64,000 bases of DNA from Erysipelotrichaceae bacterium (GTDB lineage Bacteria; Bacillota_I; Bacilli_A; Erysipelotrichales; Erysipelotrichaceae), in NCBI GenBank assembly GCA_022772735.1, contig JALEZD010000018.1:186001-250000 (forward strand), given 5' to 3'. Each line of letters starts with the position of its first letter. The first letter of the stretch is position 1. Below, in pieces: positions 19,826 through 30,243 of this stretch. The position numbers and the translations under genes are program-made. The notes below the pieces were generated by a model. The model was not told where the DNA came from and did no database searches. It was given only the letters and a program-made list of their open reading frames with translations.

Positions 19826-20953
19826 TTAATGTGCTTTTGCTTTTTCTTTTGCTGCATCTATTTCACTTGTTGATGCATTAAATGCTGTTGGAACTTCGAT
19901 TTCTCCATTAGCTAATTTTTCAGAAATTTCTTTATATTCCTTTAATATTTCTTCAGAAATAATATCTGTAGTATAGCTGTTTTCAATTAAATATACTCCA
20001 CCATCTTTAAATGATATGTAAGAATGTTTACCCCATTCAACACTTCCATTTCCAATGCTTTCTAAAATTGGATAAACCATTCCACGGTAATCTTTAATAA
20101 CAGATGTAATTACATGGCTAGCAGTTTCTGGACTTGTTTTTTCTAATCTTGCAGCATAGTCAAAATCTACACCAATTACATATTTATCAGCATCAAGTGC
20201 AGCTTCAGCAACACCCATACCATTTCCACCAACCGCAAATATTACATCTGCACCTTGTTGATATTGTGATAAACCTAATTCTTTTGCTAGTGCTGTGTCA
20301 GTATGATTTCCAACAAATGAGTATAATACTTCAATTGATGAATCTACATAATTTACTCCTTCAATATAACCCATTAAGAAATCTAATATAGCTGTAGATT
20401 CCATAGCACCTACAAATCCAACTTTTTTGTCTTCATTTGATAATTTTGCGCCACTTAATGTTGTTTTTGCAGCTAATACACCTGCTAAAAATCCACCTTG
20501 GTTTTGTAATACTTGAACTGATACTACATTTTGATTTTTACCATCTTCGTATTTCATTTCAGTATCGAAAATTAAATATTTTTGATTTGGAAATTTTTCA
20601 GCTGTTTTGCTTAAAGGTTCAATCATTGTTCCAAATCCTGTAACAATTAAATCATATTCACCTGTTTCTGATGCTTGCATAAGTGCAGTTTCATAAAGTG
20701 AAGTATCCATATTACATTCAAATGTATCGACATTTCCACCTACACCCTTAACGTAATCTGATATTGCTGCATAAACATCATCATTATTTGTACCACCACC
20801 TAATGAACCAGTAACTACGAACATAACATTTTTAAGTTTTGATTCTTCAGTTTTTGTACCTTCAGTTGATTCAGCAGTTTTATTTGCACTTGAACATGCA
20901 ACAAGCATAAATACAGTACAAATAATTGTTAGTAATTTCTTGAAAACCTTCAT
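19826..20953 (-). CDS. BMP-family nucleoside-binding lipoprotein (PnrA-like)
   Basis: A 375-residue lipoprotein, first gene of the operon. The signal MKVFKKLLTIICTVFMLVAC ends in a lipobox (LVAC). The body matches the BMP/PnrA family: VTGSLGGGTNNDDVYAAISD, ETGEYDLIVTGFGTMIEP, KVGFVGAMESTAILDFLMGY, DVIFAVGGNGMGVAEAA. PnrA-like proteins bind purine or pyrimidine nucleosides. It has AGGAGGG upstream and a strong regulated promoter (21016-21044). Confidence 0.9.
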   Translation of the reverse strand: MKVFKKLLTIICTVFMLVACSSANKTAESTEGTKTEESKLKNVMFVVTGSLGGGTNNDDVYAAISDYVKGVGGNVDTFECNMDTSLYETALMQASETGEYDLIVTGFGTMIEPLSKTAEKFPNQKYLIFDTEMKYEDGKNQNVVSVQVLQNQGGFLAGVLAAKTTLSGAKLSNEDKKVGFVGAMESTAILDFLMGYIEGVNYVDSSIEVLYSFVGNHTDTALAKELGLSQYQQGADVIFAVGGNGMGVAEAALDADKYVIGVDFDYAARLEKTSPETASHVITSVIKDYRGMVYPILESIGNGSVEWGKHSYISFKDGGVYLIENSYTTDIISEEILKEYKEISEKLANGEIEVPTAFNASTSEIDAAKEKAKAH

Positions 20954-20976
20954 AACTTTCCCTCCTATAGTTTTCT

Positions 20977-21008
20977 GTATTACGGAATACTTTTTCGTAT
21001 TACGGAAT
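20977..21008 (-). promoter_or_regulatory. Twin operator-like repeats downstream of the nucleoside operon promoter
   Basis: ATTCCGTAATAC occurs twice on the minus strand (20977-20988 and 20997-21008), exactly 20 bp apart, i.e. on the same helix face. Each copy continues as TTCCG-N5-CRRAA, close to the TTCCG-N5-CGGAA shape common for IclR-family operators. They sit across the predicted start of transcription, so repression is expected. The binder is probably the IclR gene at the end of the operon (inference). Confidence 0.75.
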
Positions 21009-21015
21009 TAATGTC

Positions 21016-21044
21016 ATTTTAACAACGCTTTTTACTATTGTCAA
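21016..21044 (-). promoter_or_regulatory. Nucleoside operon promoter
   Basis: Perfect -35 TTGACA (21039-21044), 17-bp spacer, -10 TAAAAT (21016-21021), the best -35 box in the window. Confidence 0.85.
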
Positions 21045-21052
21045 TATTTTTT

Positions 21053-21066
21053 TGAAAGCGCTTGTA
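21053..21066. promoter_or_regulatory. cre-like CcpA site upstream of the nucleoside promoter
   Basis: TGAAAGCGCTTGTA matches cre (TGWAANCGNTNWCA) at 12 of 14 positions and lies 8 bp upstream of the -35. A cre in this position is more often an activating site (as at Bacillus ackA) than a roadblock; this is inference. Confidence 0.55.
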
Positions 21067-21080
21067 TTTTTTGAAACTTA

Positions 21081-21114
21081 AAAAAATAACTTCGGTATAA
21101 ATACCGAAGTTATT
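21081..21114 (-). terminator. Terminator after eno
   Basis: A 14-bp perfect inverted repeat, AATAACTTCGGTAT and its complement, with a 2-base spacer, followed by T-rich sequence on the minus strand. It ends the pgk-tpiA-eno unit. Confidence 0.93.
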
Positions 21115-21119
21115 AAAAA

Positions 21120-22433
<1,314 letters not shown>

Positions 22434-22471
22434 TTACCATTAATATACAAACAGCTTATAGCTGAAAGTAG

Positions 22472-23221
22472 TTATCTTGTAGCTTCAATAATAGCTGTAA
22501 ATGAATCAACTTTTAATGATGCTCCTCCAATTAATGCACCATCAATATCTTCACAAGCCATATATTCTGCAATATTTTCTGGTTTTACAGAACCTCCATA
22601 TTGTACTCTAACTTTATTTGCAGCATCTTCTCCAAACATATTTTTGATTTCATCACGTACAATATGACAGCAATTTTGTGCAATTTCCTTAGTAGCAGAT
22701 TTTCCTGTACCAATAGCCCAAATTGGCTCATATGCAATAACAATATTCGCAACTTCTTCTTTATTTAAACTAGCTAAACTACCATTTAATTGAGTACGAA
22801 TAACTTTTTCTGTTAAACCTGAATCATATTCAGATTCACTTTCTCCAATACAAACAATTGGAACAATACCAGCATCAATTAATTTTTTTGCTTTTTTGTT
22901 TACACTTTCATCTGTATCATTAAACATACTTCTTCTTTCAGAATGTCCAATAACACAATGAGAAACATTAATATCTTTAAGCATTGGTACACTAACTTCA
23001 CCTGTGTATGCACCACTTTCTTCAAAATGGCAATTTTCTGCAGCTATTTTTAAATTTTTAGCATTATTAACAGAAATTTCTAAGCAAGTAAATGGAGTAG
23101 CAACACCATATTCAGCTTTTTCGCTACCATTTAATACTTTTTCAATTCCAACAACAAACTCTTCAGCTTCTTTACGAGTTTTGTTCATCTTCCAGTTTCC
23201 AAAAATAATAGGTTTTCTCAT
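22472..23221 (-). CDS. tpiA: Triosephosphate isomerase
   Basis: A 249-residue TIM-barrel enzyme interconverting dihydroxyacetone phosphate and glyceraldehyde 3-phosphate. It has FGNWKMNKT (catalytic Lys), VIGHSERR (catalytic His) and AYEPIWAIGTGKSAT (catalytic Glu and flexible loop), plus YGGSVKPEN. Its ATG overlaps the pgk stop (TAATG), so it is translationally coupled. A short inverted repeat lies in the 56-bp gap to eno. Confidence 0.98.
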   Translation of the reverse strand: MRKPIIFGNWKMNKTRKEAEEFVVGIEKVLNGSEKAEYGVATPFTCLEISVNNAKNLKIAAENCHFEESGAYTGEVSVPMLKDINVSHCVIGHSERRSMFNDTDESVNKKAKKLIDAGIVPIVCIGESESEYDSGLTEKVIRTQLNGSLASLNKEEVANIVIAYEPIWAIGTGKSATKEIAQNCCHIVRDEIKNMFGEDAANKVRVQYGGSVKPENIAEYMACEDIDGALIGGASLKVDSFTAIIEATR

Positions 23222-24420
23222 TAAGCTTTCTCCTGAATAATTGCAATACCAGGTAATTCCTTACCTTCCATATATTCTAATGATGCTCCTCCACCAGTAG
23301 AAATATGTGTAAATTTATCTTTAAATCCTAATTGAATTGCAGCAGCAGCAGAATCTCCACCACCAATAACAGTCATTGCATCATCTAAATTAGCAAGAAT
23401 TTTGCAAACTTCTTTTGTACCATTCGCAAATCTTGGATCTTCAAAAACTCCCATTGGACCATTCCATACTACAGTTTTTGCACCTTCAAGTTCTTTCTTA
23501 AATAATTCAATTGTTTCTTGACCAATATCAAGTCCCATAAATCCTTCAGGAATTTCAGATGATTTAACTGTTTTAATTTCTGTTGGATTTGCAAAATCAT
23601 TTGCAACAACATCATCAATTGGAAGAACTAATTTATCTTTTCCTTTTTCTAAAAATTCTTTTGCTAATTCTACTCTGTCTAATTCAAGTAAGCTAGTTCC
23701 TACACTATACCCTTTAGCATATAGGAATGTGTACGCCATTCCTCCACCAATTATTACTTTATCAGCAATTTTTAATAAATTTTCAATAACCGCAATCTTG
23801 TCAGAAACTTTTGCACCACCTAAAATCGCAACTAAAGGACGTTTAGGATTGTCGATTGCTGCACCTAAATGTTCTAACTCTTTTTGAACTAAGAAACCAC
23901 AAGCACTAGGCAAATGAGTTGCAATACCTACAGTTGATGCATGTGCACGGTGTACTGAACCAAATGCATCAGATACAAATAAGTCTCCTAAACTTGCCCA
24001 ATACTTTCCTAGTTCCTCATCATTTTTGCTTTCACCTTTTTCATAACGAGTATTTTGAACTAAAATAATTTCTCCATCATTAAGATTTTTAACCGCTTCT
24101 TCTAATTTAGCCCCTCTTGTTTCATCAACAAAAGTAACTTTATTACTAACAAGTTCAGCAAGTCTTTCTGCAACTGGAGCCATGTTATTTTTCTTTTTAC
24201 CTTCTTCAAGTTTAACTGGATCTTTATGATCAATTTTACCTAAATGAGATAATAGAATTACTTTTGCACCATTTTTTGTCAAATAATTGATTGTTGGAAG
24301 TGCAGCTTGAATTCTATTGTCATTTGTAATTTTCCCTTCCTTAATAGGAACGTTAAAGTCTACACGCACAATAACGCGTTTACCGCTAACTTCTAAATCT
24401 GTAACAGTTTTTTTAGCCAT
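23221..24420 (-). CDS. pgk: Phosphoglycerate kinase
   Basis: A 399-residue kinase forming ATP from 1,3-bisphosphoglycerate. It shows [20 protein letters not shown], the substrate-binding [20 protein letters not shown], and the nucleotide motif [10 protein letters not shown] near the C-terminus. It heads pgk-tpiA-eno; GAPDH and phosphoglycerate mutase are not adjacent here. Own promoter at 24444-24473. Confidence 0.98.
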   Translation of the reverse strand: MAKKTVTDLEVSGKRVIVRVDFNVPIKEGKITNDNRIQAALPTINYLTKNGAKVILLSHLGKIDHKDPVKLEEGKKKNNMAPVAERLAELVSNKVTFVDETRGAKLEEAVKNLNDGEIILVQNTRYEKGESKNDEELGKYWASLGDLFVSDAFGSVHRAHASTVGIATHLPSACGFLVQKELEHLGAAIDNPKRPLVAILGGAKVSDKIAVIENLLKIADKVIIGGGMAYTFLYAKGYSVGTSLLELDRVELAKEFLEKGKDKLVLPIDDVVANDFANPTEIKTVKSSEIPEGFMGLDIGQETIELFKKELEGAKTVVWNGPMGVFEDPRFANGTKEVCKILANLDDAMTVIGGGDSAAAAIQLGFKDKFTHISTGGGASLEYMEGKELPGIAIIQEKA

Positions 24421-24443
24421 AATTGCCTCCTTTTACCACAATG

Positions 24444-24473
24444 ATTATATCACTCTAACCCCTTTATAGTAAA
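24444..24473 (-). promoter_or_regulatory. pgk-tpiA-eno promoter
   Basis: TTTACT (24468-24473), 18-bp spacer, perfect TATAAT (24444-24449). It follows the glgA terminator. Confidence 0.75.
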
Positions 24474-24536
24474 TGAAAACACGTCAAAAATTATAATCAA
24501 ATTAAAATAATCACAATTAATGTTTAATAAATTCAA

Positions 24537-24575
24537 ACAAAAAAAAGATTTATAAAATACACTTTATAAACCTTT
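24537..24575 (-). terminator. Terminator after glgA
   Basis: 13-bp arms (24544-24556 and 24563-24575) that pair with a single G-U wobble, followed by a long T run on the minus strand. Confidence 0.8.
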
Positions 24576-24583
24576 TAATATTT

Positions 24584-26014
24584 TTAGATTGAATAGTATA
24601 ACCTTTCGTATAAATCCCCACTATGCATCCAGCTAACATCACTGTTCAATGCATTTTGTATTAACCCATTAAAACCATGTTTATTGTAATAATATTGCTC
24701 ACTAGCCCACTTTAAAACATTAAACATATCATTACTATTTTTAGAATTAAAACTAAACCCATTCCCATCACCAGTAAATATGTTATATGGAATAACCGTA
24801 TCTTTTAAACCTCCAGTTTCTCTTACAAGAGGTAAACTTCCATACCTTAATGCAATTAACTGCCCTATTCCACAAGGTTCATAAAGTGAAGGCATTAAAA
24901 ATACATCACAACCAGCATAAATTCTATGAGCTAACTCCTCATTGTATCCACAATAAAACACAGCCCTTCCTTTATAGTTATCTTCTAACCACTTAAATGA
25001 ATCTTCTGCCTGCTTTTCACCACTTCCAAGCACAACAAACTGAACATTTAAATCCATTATGTTTTTAAATTGCTCACAAATCTGATAAATACCTTTTTGC
25101 CATGTTAATCGTGACACAAGTCCAATAAGCATTACATTTTCATCAACATTTAACCCTAACTCTTTTTGCAAAGATATTTTATTTTGTTTTTTTCCTTCGA
25201 CATAATTATTAATATCATAGTTGCATGCTAGAAGCTTATCTGTACTTGGATTCCAATCATCAGTATCTATACCATTTACAATACCCCATAAATCATGTTG
25301 TCTAAGTTTTAATACTTCTTGTAAGTTTTCACCATATTCTTCAGTTAAAATTTCATTAGAATAAGTTAAAGAGACTGTAGTAACCTTATTCGCAAAAACT
25401 ATTCCCGACTTCATAAAACTTATTCCACTATGAAATCTCACATCACCATTTGTGTAATAATGCCAGTCAATACCCAAACAGCTTTCTAACATTTCAGATG
25501 GAAAATTACCTTGAAAAGCTAAATTATGAATTGTATAAATATGCTTTATATTATTATACCTTTCATCTTGATAGCACGCTTTACACATTAAAGGAATCAT
25601 CCCCGTATGCCAATCATGCGTATGAATAATTTCAGGAAACCAATCTATCACATATAATAAGTCTAATGCAGCTCTTTGGAAAAATGAAAATCTTTCACCA
25701 TCATCCGCATATCCATAAAGTGAACTTCTTTCAAAATAACCTTGATGTTCAACAAAATAATATTTAACACCATCAACATTACTATAATAATATGATGCAG
25801 GTTGATTTATCCATCCACTTCTAATTTGAACTGTAGAAAATTTTTCTAGTTTTTCAAAATGTTTGTCAATGATTCCTTGATAAAGTGGTAATACAACTCT
25901 AACATCATATCCTCTATTAACCAATATTTTAGGTAAACTTCCAATAACATCAGCCAAACCACCAGTTTTTATAAATGGTAATCCTTCAGATGCTACAAAC
26001 AATACACTTTTCAT
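24584..26014 (-). CDS. glgA: Glycogen synthase
   Basis: A 476-residue GT5 enzyme that elongates glycogen from ADP-glucose. The N-terminal FVASEGLPFIKTGGLADVIG carries the KTGGLADV ADP-glucose motif. HDWHTGMIPLM, SRLTWQKGIYQI and PSLYEPCGIGQLIALRYGSL (catalytic E-X7-E region) are the further family blocks. It is the last gene of glgC-glgD-glgA, 2 bases after glgD. Confidence 0.96.
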   Translation of the reverse strand: MKSVLFVASEGLPFIKTGGLADVIGSLPKILVNRGYDVRVVLPLYQGIIDKHFEKLEKFSTVQIRSGWINQPASYYYSNVDGVKYYFVEHQGYFERSSLYGYADDGERFSFFQRAALDLLYVIDWFPEIIHTHDWHTGMIPLMCKACYQDERYNNIKHIYTIHNLAFQGNFPSEMLESCLGIDWHYYTNGDVRFHSGISFMKSGIVFANKVTTVSLTYSNEILTEEYGENLQEVLKLRQHDLWGIVNGIDTDDWNPSTDKLLACNYDINNYVEGKKQNKISLQKELGLNVDENVMLIGLVSRLTWQKGIYQICEQFKNIMDLNVQFVVLGSGEKQAEDSFKWLEDNYKGRAVFYCGYNEELAHRIYAGCDVFLMPSLYEPCGIGQLIALRYGSLPLVRETGGLKDTVIPYNIFTGDGNGFSFNSKNSNDMFNVLKWASEQYYYNKHGFNGLIQNALNSDVSWMHSGDLYERLYYSI

Positions 26015-26016
26015 AA

Positions 26017-27129
26017 TTAAATCCTATCTCTTCTTTTTACATATGCTGGAATTTCTTCCTTACATATTAACTCTTTTACATTTGAAATGATTGCACCTTT
26101 ATCCACAATTATTCTTTCAATTGTTACATCCTCATTAACAGTTACATTATGCAAAAGTACACAATCCTTAACAACTGCACCTTTTTTGATTGTTACATTT
26201 CTTCCAACCACACAATTTTCAACAGTACCATCAATTTTACAACCATTCGCAATAATGCAATTTTTTATTTTACTATTTTCACCATATACAGTTGGTGCGC
26301 TATCATTTGTCATTGTATGAATTGGCCAAGAATCATTTCTTAAAAGACCAACACCAGCTTTTGAACAATACTTCATATTTGTGTCATAATAAGCCTTAAT
26401 ATTATTAATACATGAAACATTATTTTTAACAGAATATCCACCAACTTTATATTTATCTAAACTATCATTAAGTATATCTTTAAACCAATATAAAGAGCTA
26501 ACCTTTGCAGCATCTTTAACAAGTTGAATAAACAACTCTCTTTTCATTACATACGCTTCAAGAGATATTATTCTGCTTTTATATCTTCCTCTGTTTTTTT
26601 CAATACCAATAATTCTTTTATCTTTATTAAATGTTAAACAATCACATCCAATAAATTCATCTTTAGCACTATCAACACTTTTATATAAAACACTAATATC
26701 ATTTCCACTTTCAATATGGCTATTTAAAACATCTTTGAAATTTGTACGATATACCATATATGTAGGTGCTAAAACAACATATTCCTTATCACATTCTTCA
26801 ATATAAACCATATTTCTAATAAAATTTTCAATATCAGTATTATATAGTTTTGAAGAATAATCTTCACCAAATAAAATTTTCAACTTACCCTTTTTAGAAT
26901 TGATATTATAATGTAATCCTGTTCCTAAATGTTCAACTAAACTTCTAGGTTTCTCTTTGCAATAAACATGTATTTCTGAAATTTCAGAATTTGTATAATT
27001 ACTAAGTGTAAAATCTATTAGTCTATATCTACCAAATATACTTATAGCTGATAAAGGTCTATAATCTTGCAAGCCATACACTTTTACATCATTATCTTCA
27101 ATATTAACAATACCTAATGCATCTAACAT
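26017..27129 (-). CDS. glgD: GlgD, glucose-1-phosphate adenylyltransferase subunit homologue
   Basis: A 370-residue relative of GlgC with a nucleotidyltransferase-like N-terminus (SIFGRYRLIDFTLSNYTNS) and a C-terminal left-handed beta-helix of hexapeptide-like repeats (IKNCIIANGCKIDGTVENCV). It lacks the GGRGSRL loop that GlgC uses to bind nucleotide, so it is probably the non-catalytic partner known from Firmicutes, where GlgC-GlgD heteromers are more active. It lies 2 bases from glgC. Confidence 0.92.
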   Translation of the reverse strand: MLDALGIVNIEDNDVKVYGLQDYRPLSAISIFGRYRLIDFTLSNYTNSEISEIHVYCKEKPRSLVEHLGTGLHYNINSKKGKLKILFGEDYSSKLYNTDIENFIRNMVYIEECDKEYVVLAPTYMVYRTNFKDVLNSHIESGNDISVLYKSVDSAKDEFIGCDCLTFNKDKRIIGIEKNRGRYKSRIISLEAYVMKRELFIQLVKDAAKVSSLYWFKDILNDSLDKYKVGGYSVKNNVSCINNIKAYYDTNMKYCSKAGVGLLRNDSWPIHTMTNDSAPTVYGENSKIKNCIIANGCKIDGTVENCVVGRNVTIKKGAVVKDCVLLHNVTVNEDVTIERIIVDKGAIISNVKELICKEEIPAYVKRRDRI

Positions 27130-27131
27130 AA

Positions 27132-28268
27132 CTATCCCTCCAAAATGCTTTTTGCAACAAGCTCAATATGTTCACTTTTACTGTTTCCTACAATTACACC
27201 TTCACCAATTTCTACATCAGAGGCTACTATACACCTATTAATAACTGCATTACTCTTTATTTTCACCCCAGGCATAATGACACTATCTATAACCTTAGCT
27301 CCTTTTTCAATTAAGGTATCACTAAATATTACAGAATGTTCCACACTACCCTCAATAATACTTCCTTGGTTAATATACGAATTTGATACTTTTGCTTCTT
27401 CTCCAATATATTGAGGAATTGAATTGACATCCTCAGTGTATATTTTCCATTTTGGATCATTTAAATCTAGTCCGCTATCTGCTTTAAGGATATCCATATT
27501 TCCTTCCCAAAGACTATCTATTGTTCCAACATCTTTCCAGTATCCTTTAAAACGATAAGCAGCTAATTTTTTATTGTCATTTATATACGTTGGAATAATA
27601 TCATTTCCAAAATCATGAGAAGAATTTTCATTTTTCATATCATTAATCAAATATTTTCTTAATGCTTTGTAATTAAATATGTATATTCCCATACTTGCAA
27701 GATTACTTTTAGGATTTTTTGGTTTTTCTTCAAATTCAATAATTAAATCATCTTTATCTGTATTCATAATTCCAAATCTAGATGCTTCTTTCATACTAAC
27801 TTCTAATACTGCAATTGTTGCATCAGCTTCTTTTTGTTTATGATATTCAAGCATTGCAGAATAATCCATTTTATAAATATGGTCCCCAGATAAAATTAAT
27901 ACATATTCTGCTTCCATTTGATCTAAAAAATCTATGTTTTGTGTTATTGCATCTGCAGTACCACGATATTTTTCAAAACCACTTTCATCAGTTTCTCTTG
28001 GAGGTAATACAAAAACTCCACTATCTTTCGCATCTAATCCCCACCTTTGATCTCTTGCCACATATGAATTTAACAAAACGGATTCATACTGAGTTAAAAC
28101 ACCAACAATATCAATGTCTGAATTAGCACAATTTGATAATGGAAAATCTATAATTCTATACTTACCACCAAAATAAACTGCAGGTTTTGCAACCTTTTTT
28201 GTAAGCTCAAAAAGGCGTGACCCTCTACCCCCTGCAAGAATCATCGCAACCATTTTGTTATCTTTCAT
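27132..28268 (-). CDS. glgC: Glucose-1-phosphate adenylyltransferase, catalytic subunit
   Basis: A 378-residue enzyme forming ADP-glucose from ATP and glucose-1-phosphate, the committed step of glycogen synthesis. [20 protein letters not shown] is the catalytic nucleotide loop. [27 protein letters not shown] (metal and substrate) and [19 protein letters not shown] follow, then a beta-helix C-terminus. It is first in glgC-glgD-glgA, has its own promoter and an AGGAGG site. Confidence 0.97.
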   Translation of the reverse strand: MKDNKMVAMILAGGRGSRLFELTKKVAKPAVYFGGKYRIIDFPLSNCANSDIDIVGVLTQYESVLLNSYVARDQRWGLDAKDSGVFVLPPRETDESGFEKYRGTADAITQNIDFLDQMEAEYVLILSGDHIYKMDYSAMLEYHKQKEADATIAVLEVSMKEASRFGIMNTDKDDLIIEFEEKPKNPKSNLASMGIYIFNYKALRKYLINDMKNENSSHDFGNDIIPTYINDNKKLAAYRFKGYWKDVGTIDSLWEGNMDILKADSGLDLNDPKWKIYTEDVNSIPQYIGEEAKVSNSYINQGSIIEGSVEHSVIFSDTLIEKGAKVIDSVIMPGVKIKSNAVINRCIVASDVEIGEGVIVGNSKSEHIELVAKSILEG

Positions 28269-28310
28269 AATAACTTCCTCCTATTATTAAATAGTCAACT
28301 TCTTAACTAC

Positions 28311-28339
28311 ATTATATAGTCTAAAAATCTATTTAACAA
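28311..28339 (-). promoter_or_regulatory. glgCDA promoter
   Basis: TTGTTA (28334-28339), 17-bp spacer, perfect TATAAT (28311-28316). The 105-bp gap shows no clear terminator for folC, only repeated AAAAGTTTT, so read-through from the upstream operon is possible. Confidence 0.75.
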
Positions 28340-28373
28340 TCAAGATTTATAAAAGTTTTATAATAAAAGTTTT

Positions 28374-29582
28374 TCACCTACAAAATTCATTTTTTATGTA
28401 ATTTCTAACCTCACTAATGAAATATAAAGAGCCACATATAATCAAAAAATTGTCCTCTATTTTTTTTATTCCATAATCAATGGCTTCTTTATAATCTTTA
28501 ATTTTTATTACATCAATACTGATTTCATCAATATTTTTCACTCTATAAAAATCAAACTCACACGCAATTAAAAATTCACTATTATTTTTTAATAGATTAA
28601 TCATTTCTTCAACTTCTTTATCTTTTAAAGCACTAAAAACAATTCCTATTTTCTTATTTAACTTTTTATATGAATTAATGAGCGCCATTACACCTTCTAC
28701 ATTATGTGCACCATCAATAATTATGTTTGGTTTTTTACTTAATGTTTCAAATCTGCCTAACCACTTACTTTTTTTAATAGCATTTTTAATAAAAATATTA
28801 TCAATATCTAACAATTTACATGCTTTTATAGCTATACAGGCATTACCCTTTTGATAATCAACAAAATCATATAGTTGATATATTTCATTTTCAAACTTAA
28901 AAGTAATATCATCTATATCAATGTATTCATCAATAAAATACAATTTTGAATTATTATTTATACAGACATCTTTAATTACTTTTTTACAACTTTCATTTAA
29001 ATAACCTATTACTACACTACTATCATTTTTTATTATTCCAGATTTTTCAAATGCAATTTCTTCAAGTGTATTCCCAAGCTTATCCATATGGTCAAAACCA
29101 ATAGTTGTAATAATTGATAAAAGGGTATCATCAAAAATATTTGTACAGTCTAATCTTCCACCAATACCAACTTCAATGATCCCATAATCAACCTTATTAT
29201 CGTTAAAATATTTAAGCATTATAAAAATATCTATCTCAAACATACTCATTTGATATTGTTCAAAAATGTGTATATTTTCATTTACATATTTCAAAAAATC
29301 TTCATCACTAATATATTCGCCATTAATTCTAATTCTATCTTGATGTTTTATTAAATGAGGAGATGTTAGAGTACCTACTTTAAACCCTGCTTCATATAAT
29401 ATATCCTTAATAAAGTTAGTTGTACTTCCTTTTCCATTTGTTCCTGAAATATGAATAACCTTGAAATTGTTCTTTAAATTATTTTTATTTAATAATTCTC
29501 TAAACTTTTCTATTCCTAAAAAAGTGCTTCTTTTTAAACTAACCCATTCAATAGCTTGTTCTATTTTATTAAATCTATTCAT
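28374..29582 (-). CDS. folC: Folylpolyglutamate synthase / dihydrofolate synthase
   Basis: A 402-residue Mur-ligase-like enzyme that adds glutamate to folates. HISGTNGKGSTTNFIKDIL is the ATP P-loop, TSPHLIKHQDRIRING the folate-binding stretch, and IIEVGIGGRLDCTNIF the catalytic region; DGAHNVEGV is the C-terminal domain hallmark. Length is typical. It overlaps ung by 8 bases at its start. It has no functional link to the glycogen genes upstream and seems to be carried in the same transcript. Confidence 0.95.
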   Translation of the reverse strand: MNRFNKIEQAIEWVSLKRSTFLGIEKFRELLNKNNLKNNFKVIHISGTNGKGSTTNFIKDILYEAGFKVGTLTSPHLIKHQDRIRINGEYISDEDFLKYVNENIHIFEQYQMSMFEIDIFIMLKYFNDNKVDYGIIEVGIGGRLDCTNIFDDTLLSIITTIGFDHMDKLGNTLEEIAFEKSGIIKNDSSVVIGYLNESCKKVIKDVCINNNSKLYFIDEYIDIDDITFKFENEIYQLYDFVDYQKGNACIAIKACKLLDIDNIFIKNAIKKSKWLGRFETLSKKPNIIIDGAHNVEGVMALINSYKKLNKKIGIVFSALKDKEVEEMINLLKNNSEFLIACEFDFYRVKNIDEISIDVIKIKDYKEAIDYGIKKIEDNFLIICGSLYFISEVRNYIKNEFCR

Positions 29583-30231
29583 CTAACTCCCAATCTATTG
29601 GACTAATTCCATTTTCAATCAAAAAATTGTTACATTTAGAAAATGGTTTACTATTAAAGAAACCATTATATGCAGATAAGGGAGAAGGATGTGCACTTGT
29701 GATAATTAAATGTCTTTTGTTTTTTATCAAGTTAGCTTTTTTCTTTGCAAAATTACCCCACAATATAAAAACTAATGGTTCTTTTCTATTATCTAAACAT
29801 TTAATTGCATTATCAGTAAATATTTCCCATCCAACATTCGCATGTGAAGAAGGTTTACTATCTTCTACAGTTAATATTGAATTCAATAAAAACACACCTT
29901 GTTTTTCCCATTTCATCAAATATCCATGTTTTGCCTCTTTGATTCCTAAATCATCATATAACTCTTTATATATATTTATTAGGCTTTTAGGAATTTTTAC
30001 ACCCTTATTCACAGAAAAAGATAAGCCATGAGCTTGACCTTTTTGATGATAAGGATCTTGTCCAATAATTATAACCTTAACCTTATCATATTCACAGTTT
30101 TTAAAAGCCTCAAACACAAGATTACTTGGAGGATATATTTGTTTTGTTTTATACTCCCTATCAACAAAATCTTTTAATTTGATAAAATAATCTTTTTTAG
30201 CTTCTGTGTATATAAAATCTTGCCAATTCAT
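29575..30231 (-). CDS. ung: Uracil-DNA glycosylase, family 1
   Basis: A 218-residue repair enzyme that removes uracil from DNA. It shows the catalytic motif GQDPYHQKGQAHGLSFSV (with the water-activating Asp) and the leucine-loop motif HPSPLSAYNGF. It sits between a DUF885 lipoprotein gene and folC in one minus-strand run. Confidence 0.96.
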   Translation of the reverse strand: MNWQDFIYTEAKKDYFIKLKDFVDREYKTKQIYPPSNLVFEAFKNCEYDKVKVIIIGQDPYHQKGQAHGLSFSVNKGVKIPKSLINIYKELYDDLGIKEAKHGYLMKWEKQGVFLLNSILTVEDSKPSSHANVGWEIFTDNAIKCLDNRKEPLVFILWGNFAKKKANLIKNKRHLIITSAHPSPLSAYNGFFNSKPFSKCNNFLIENGISPIDWELDE

Positions 30232-30243
30232 AGCTTACCTCTT

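Noticed and set aside
28269-28373. Terminator after folC
   Set aside because: The repeated AAAAGTTTT units are direct repeats and do not form a good stem, so I list only the glgC promoter here.
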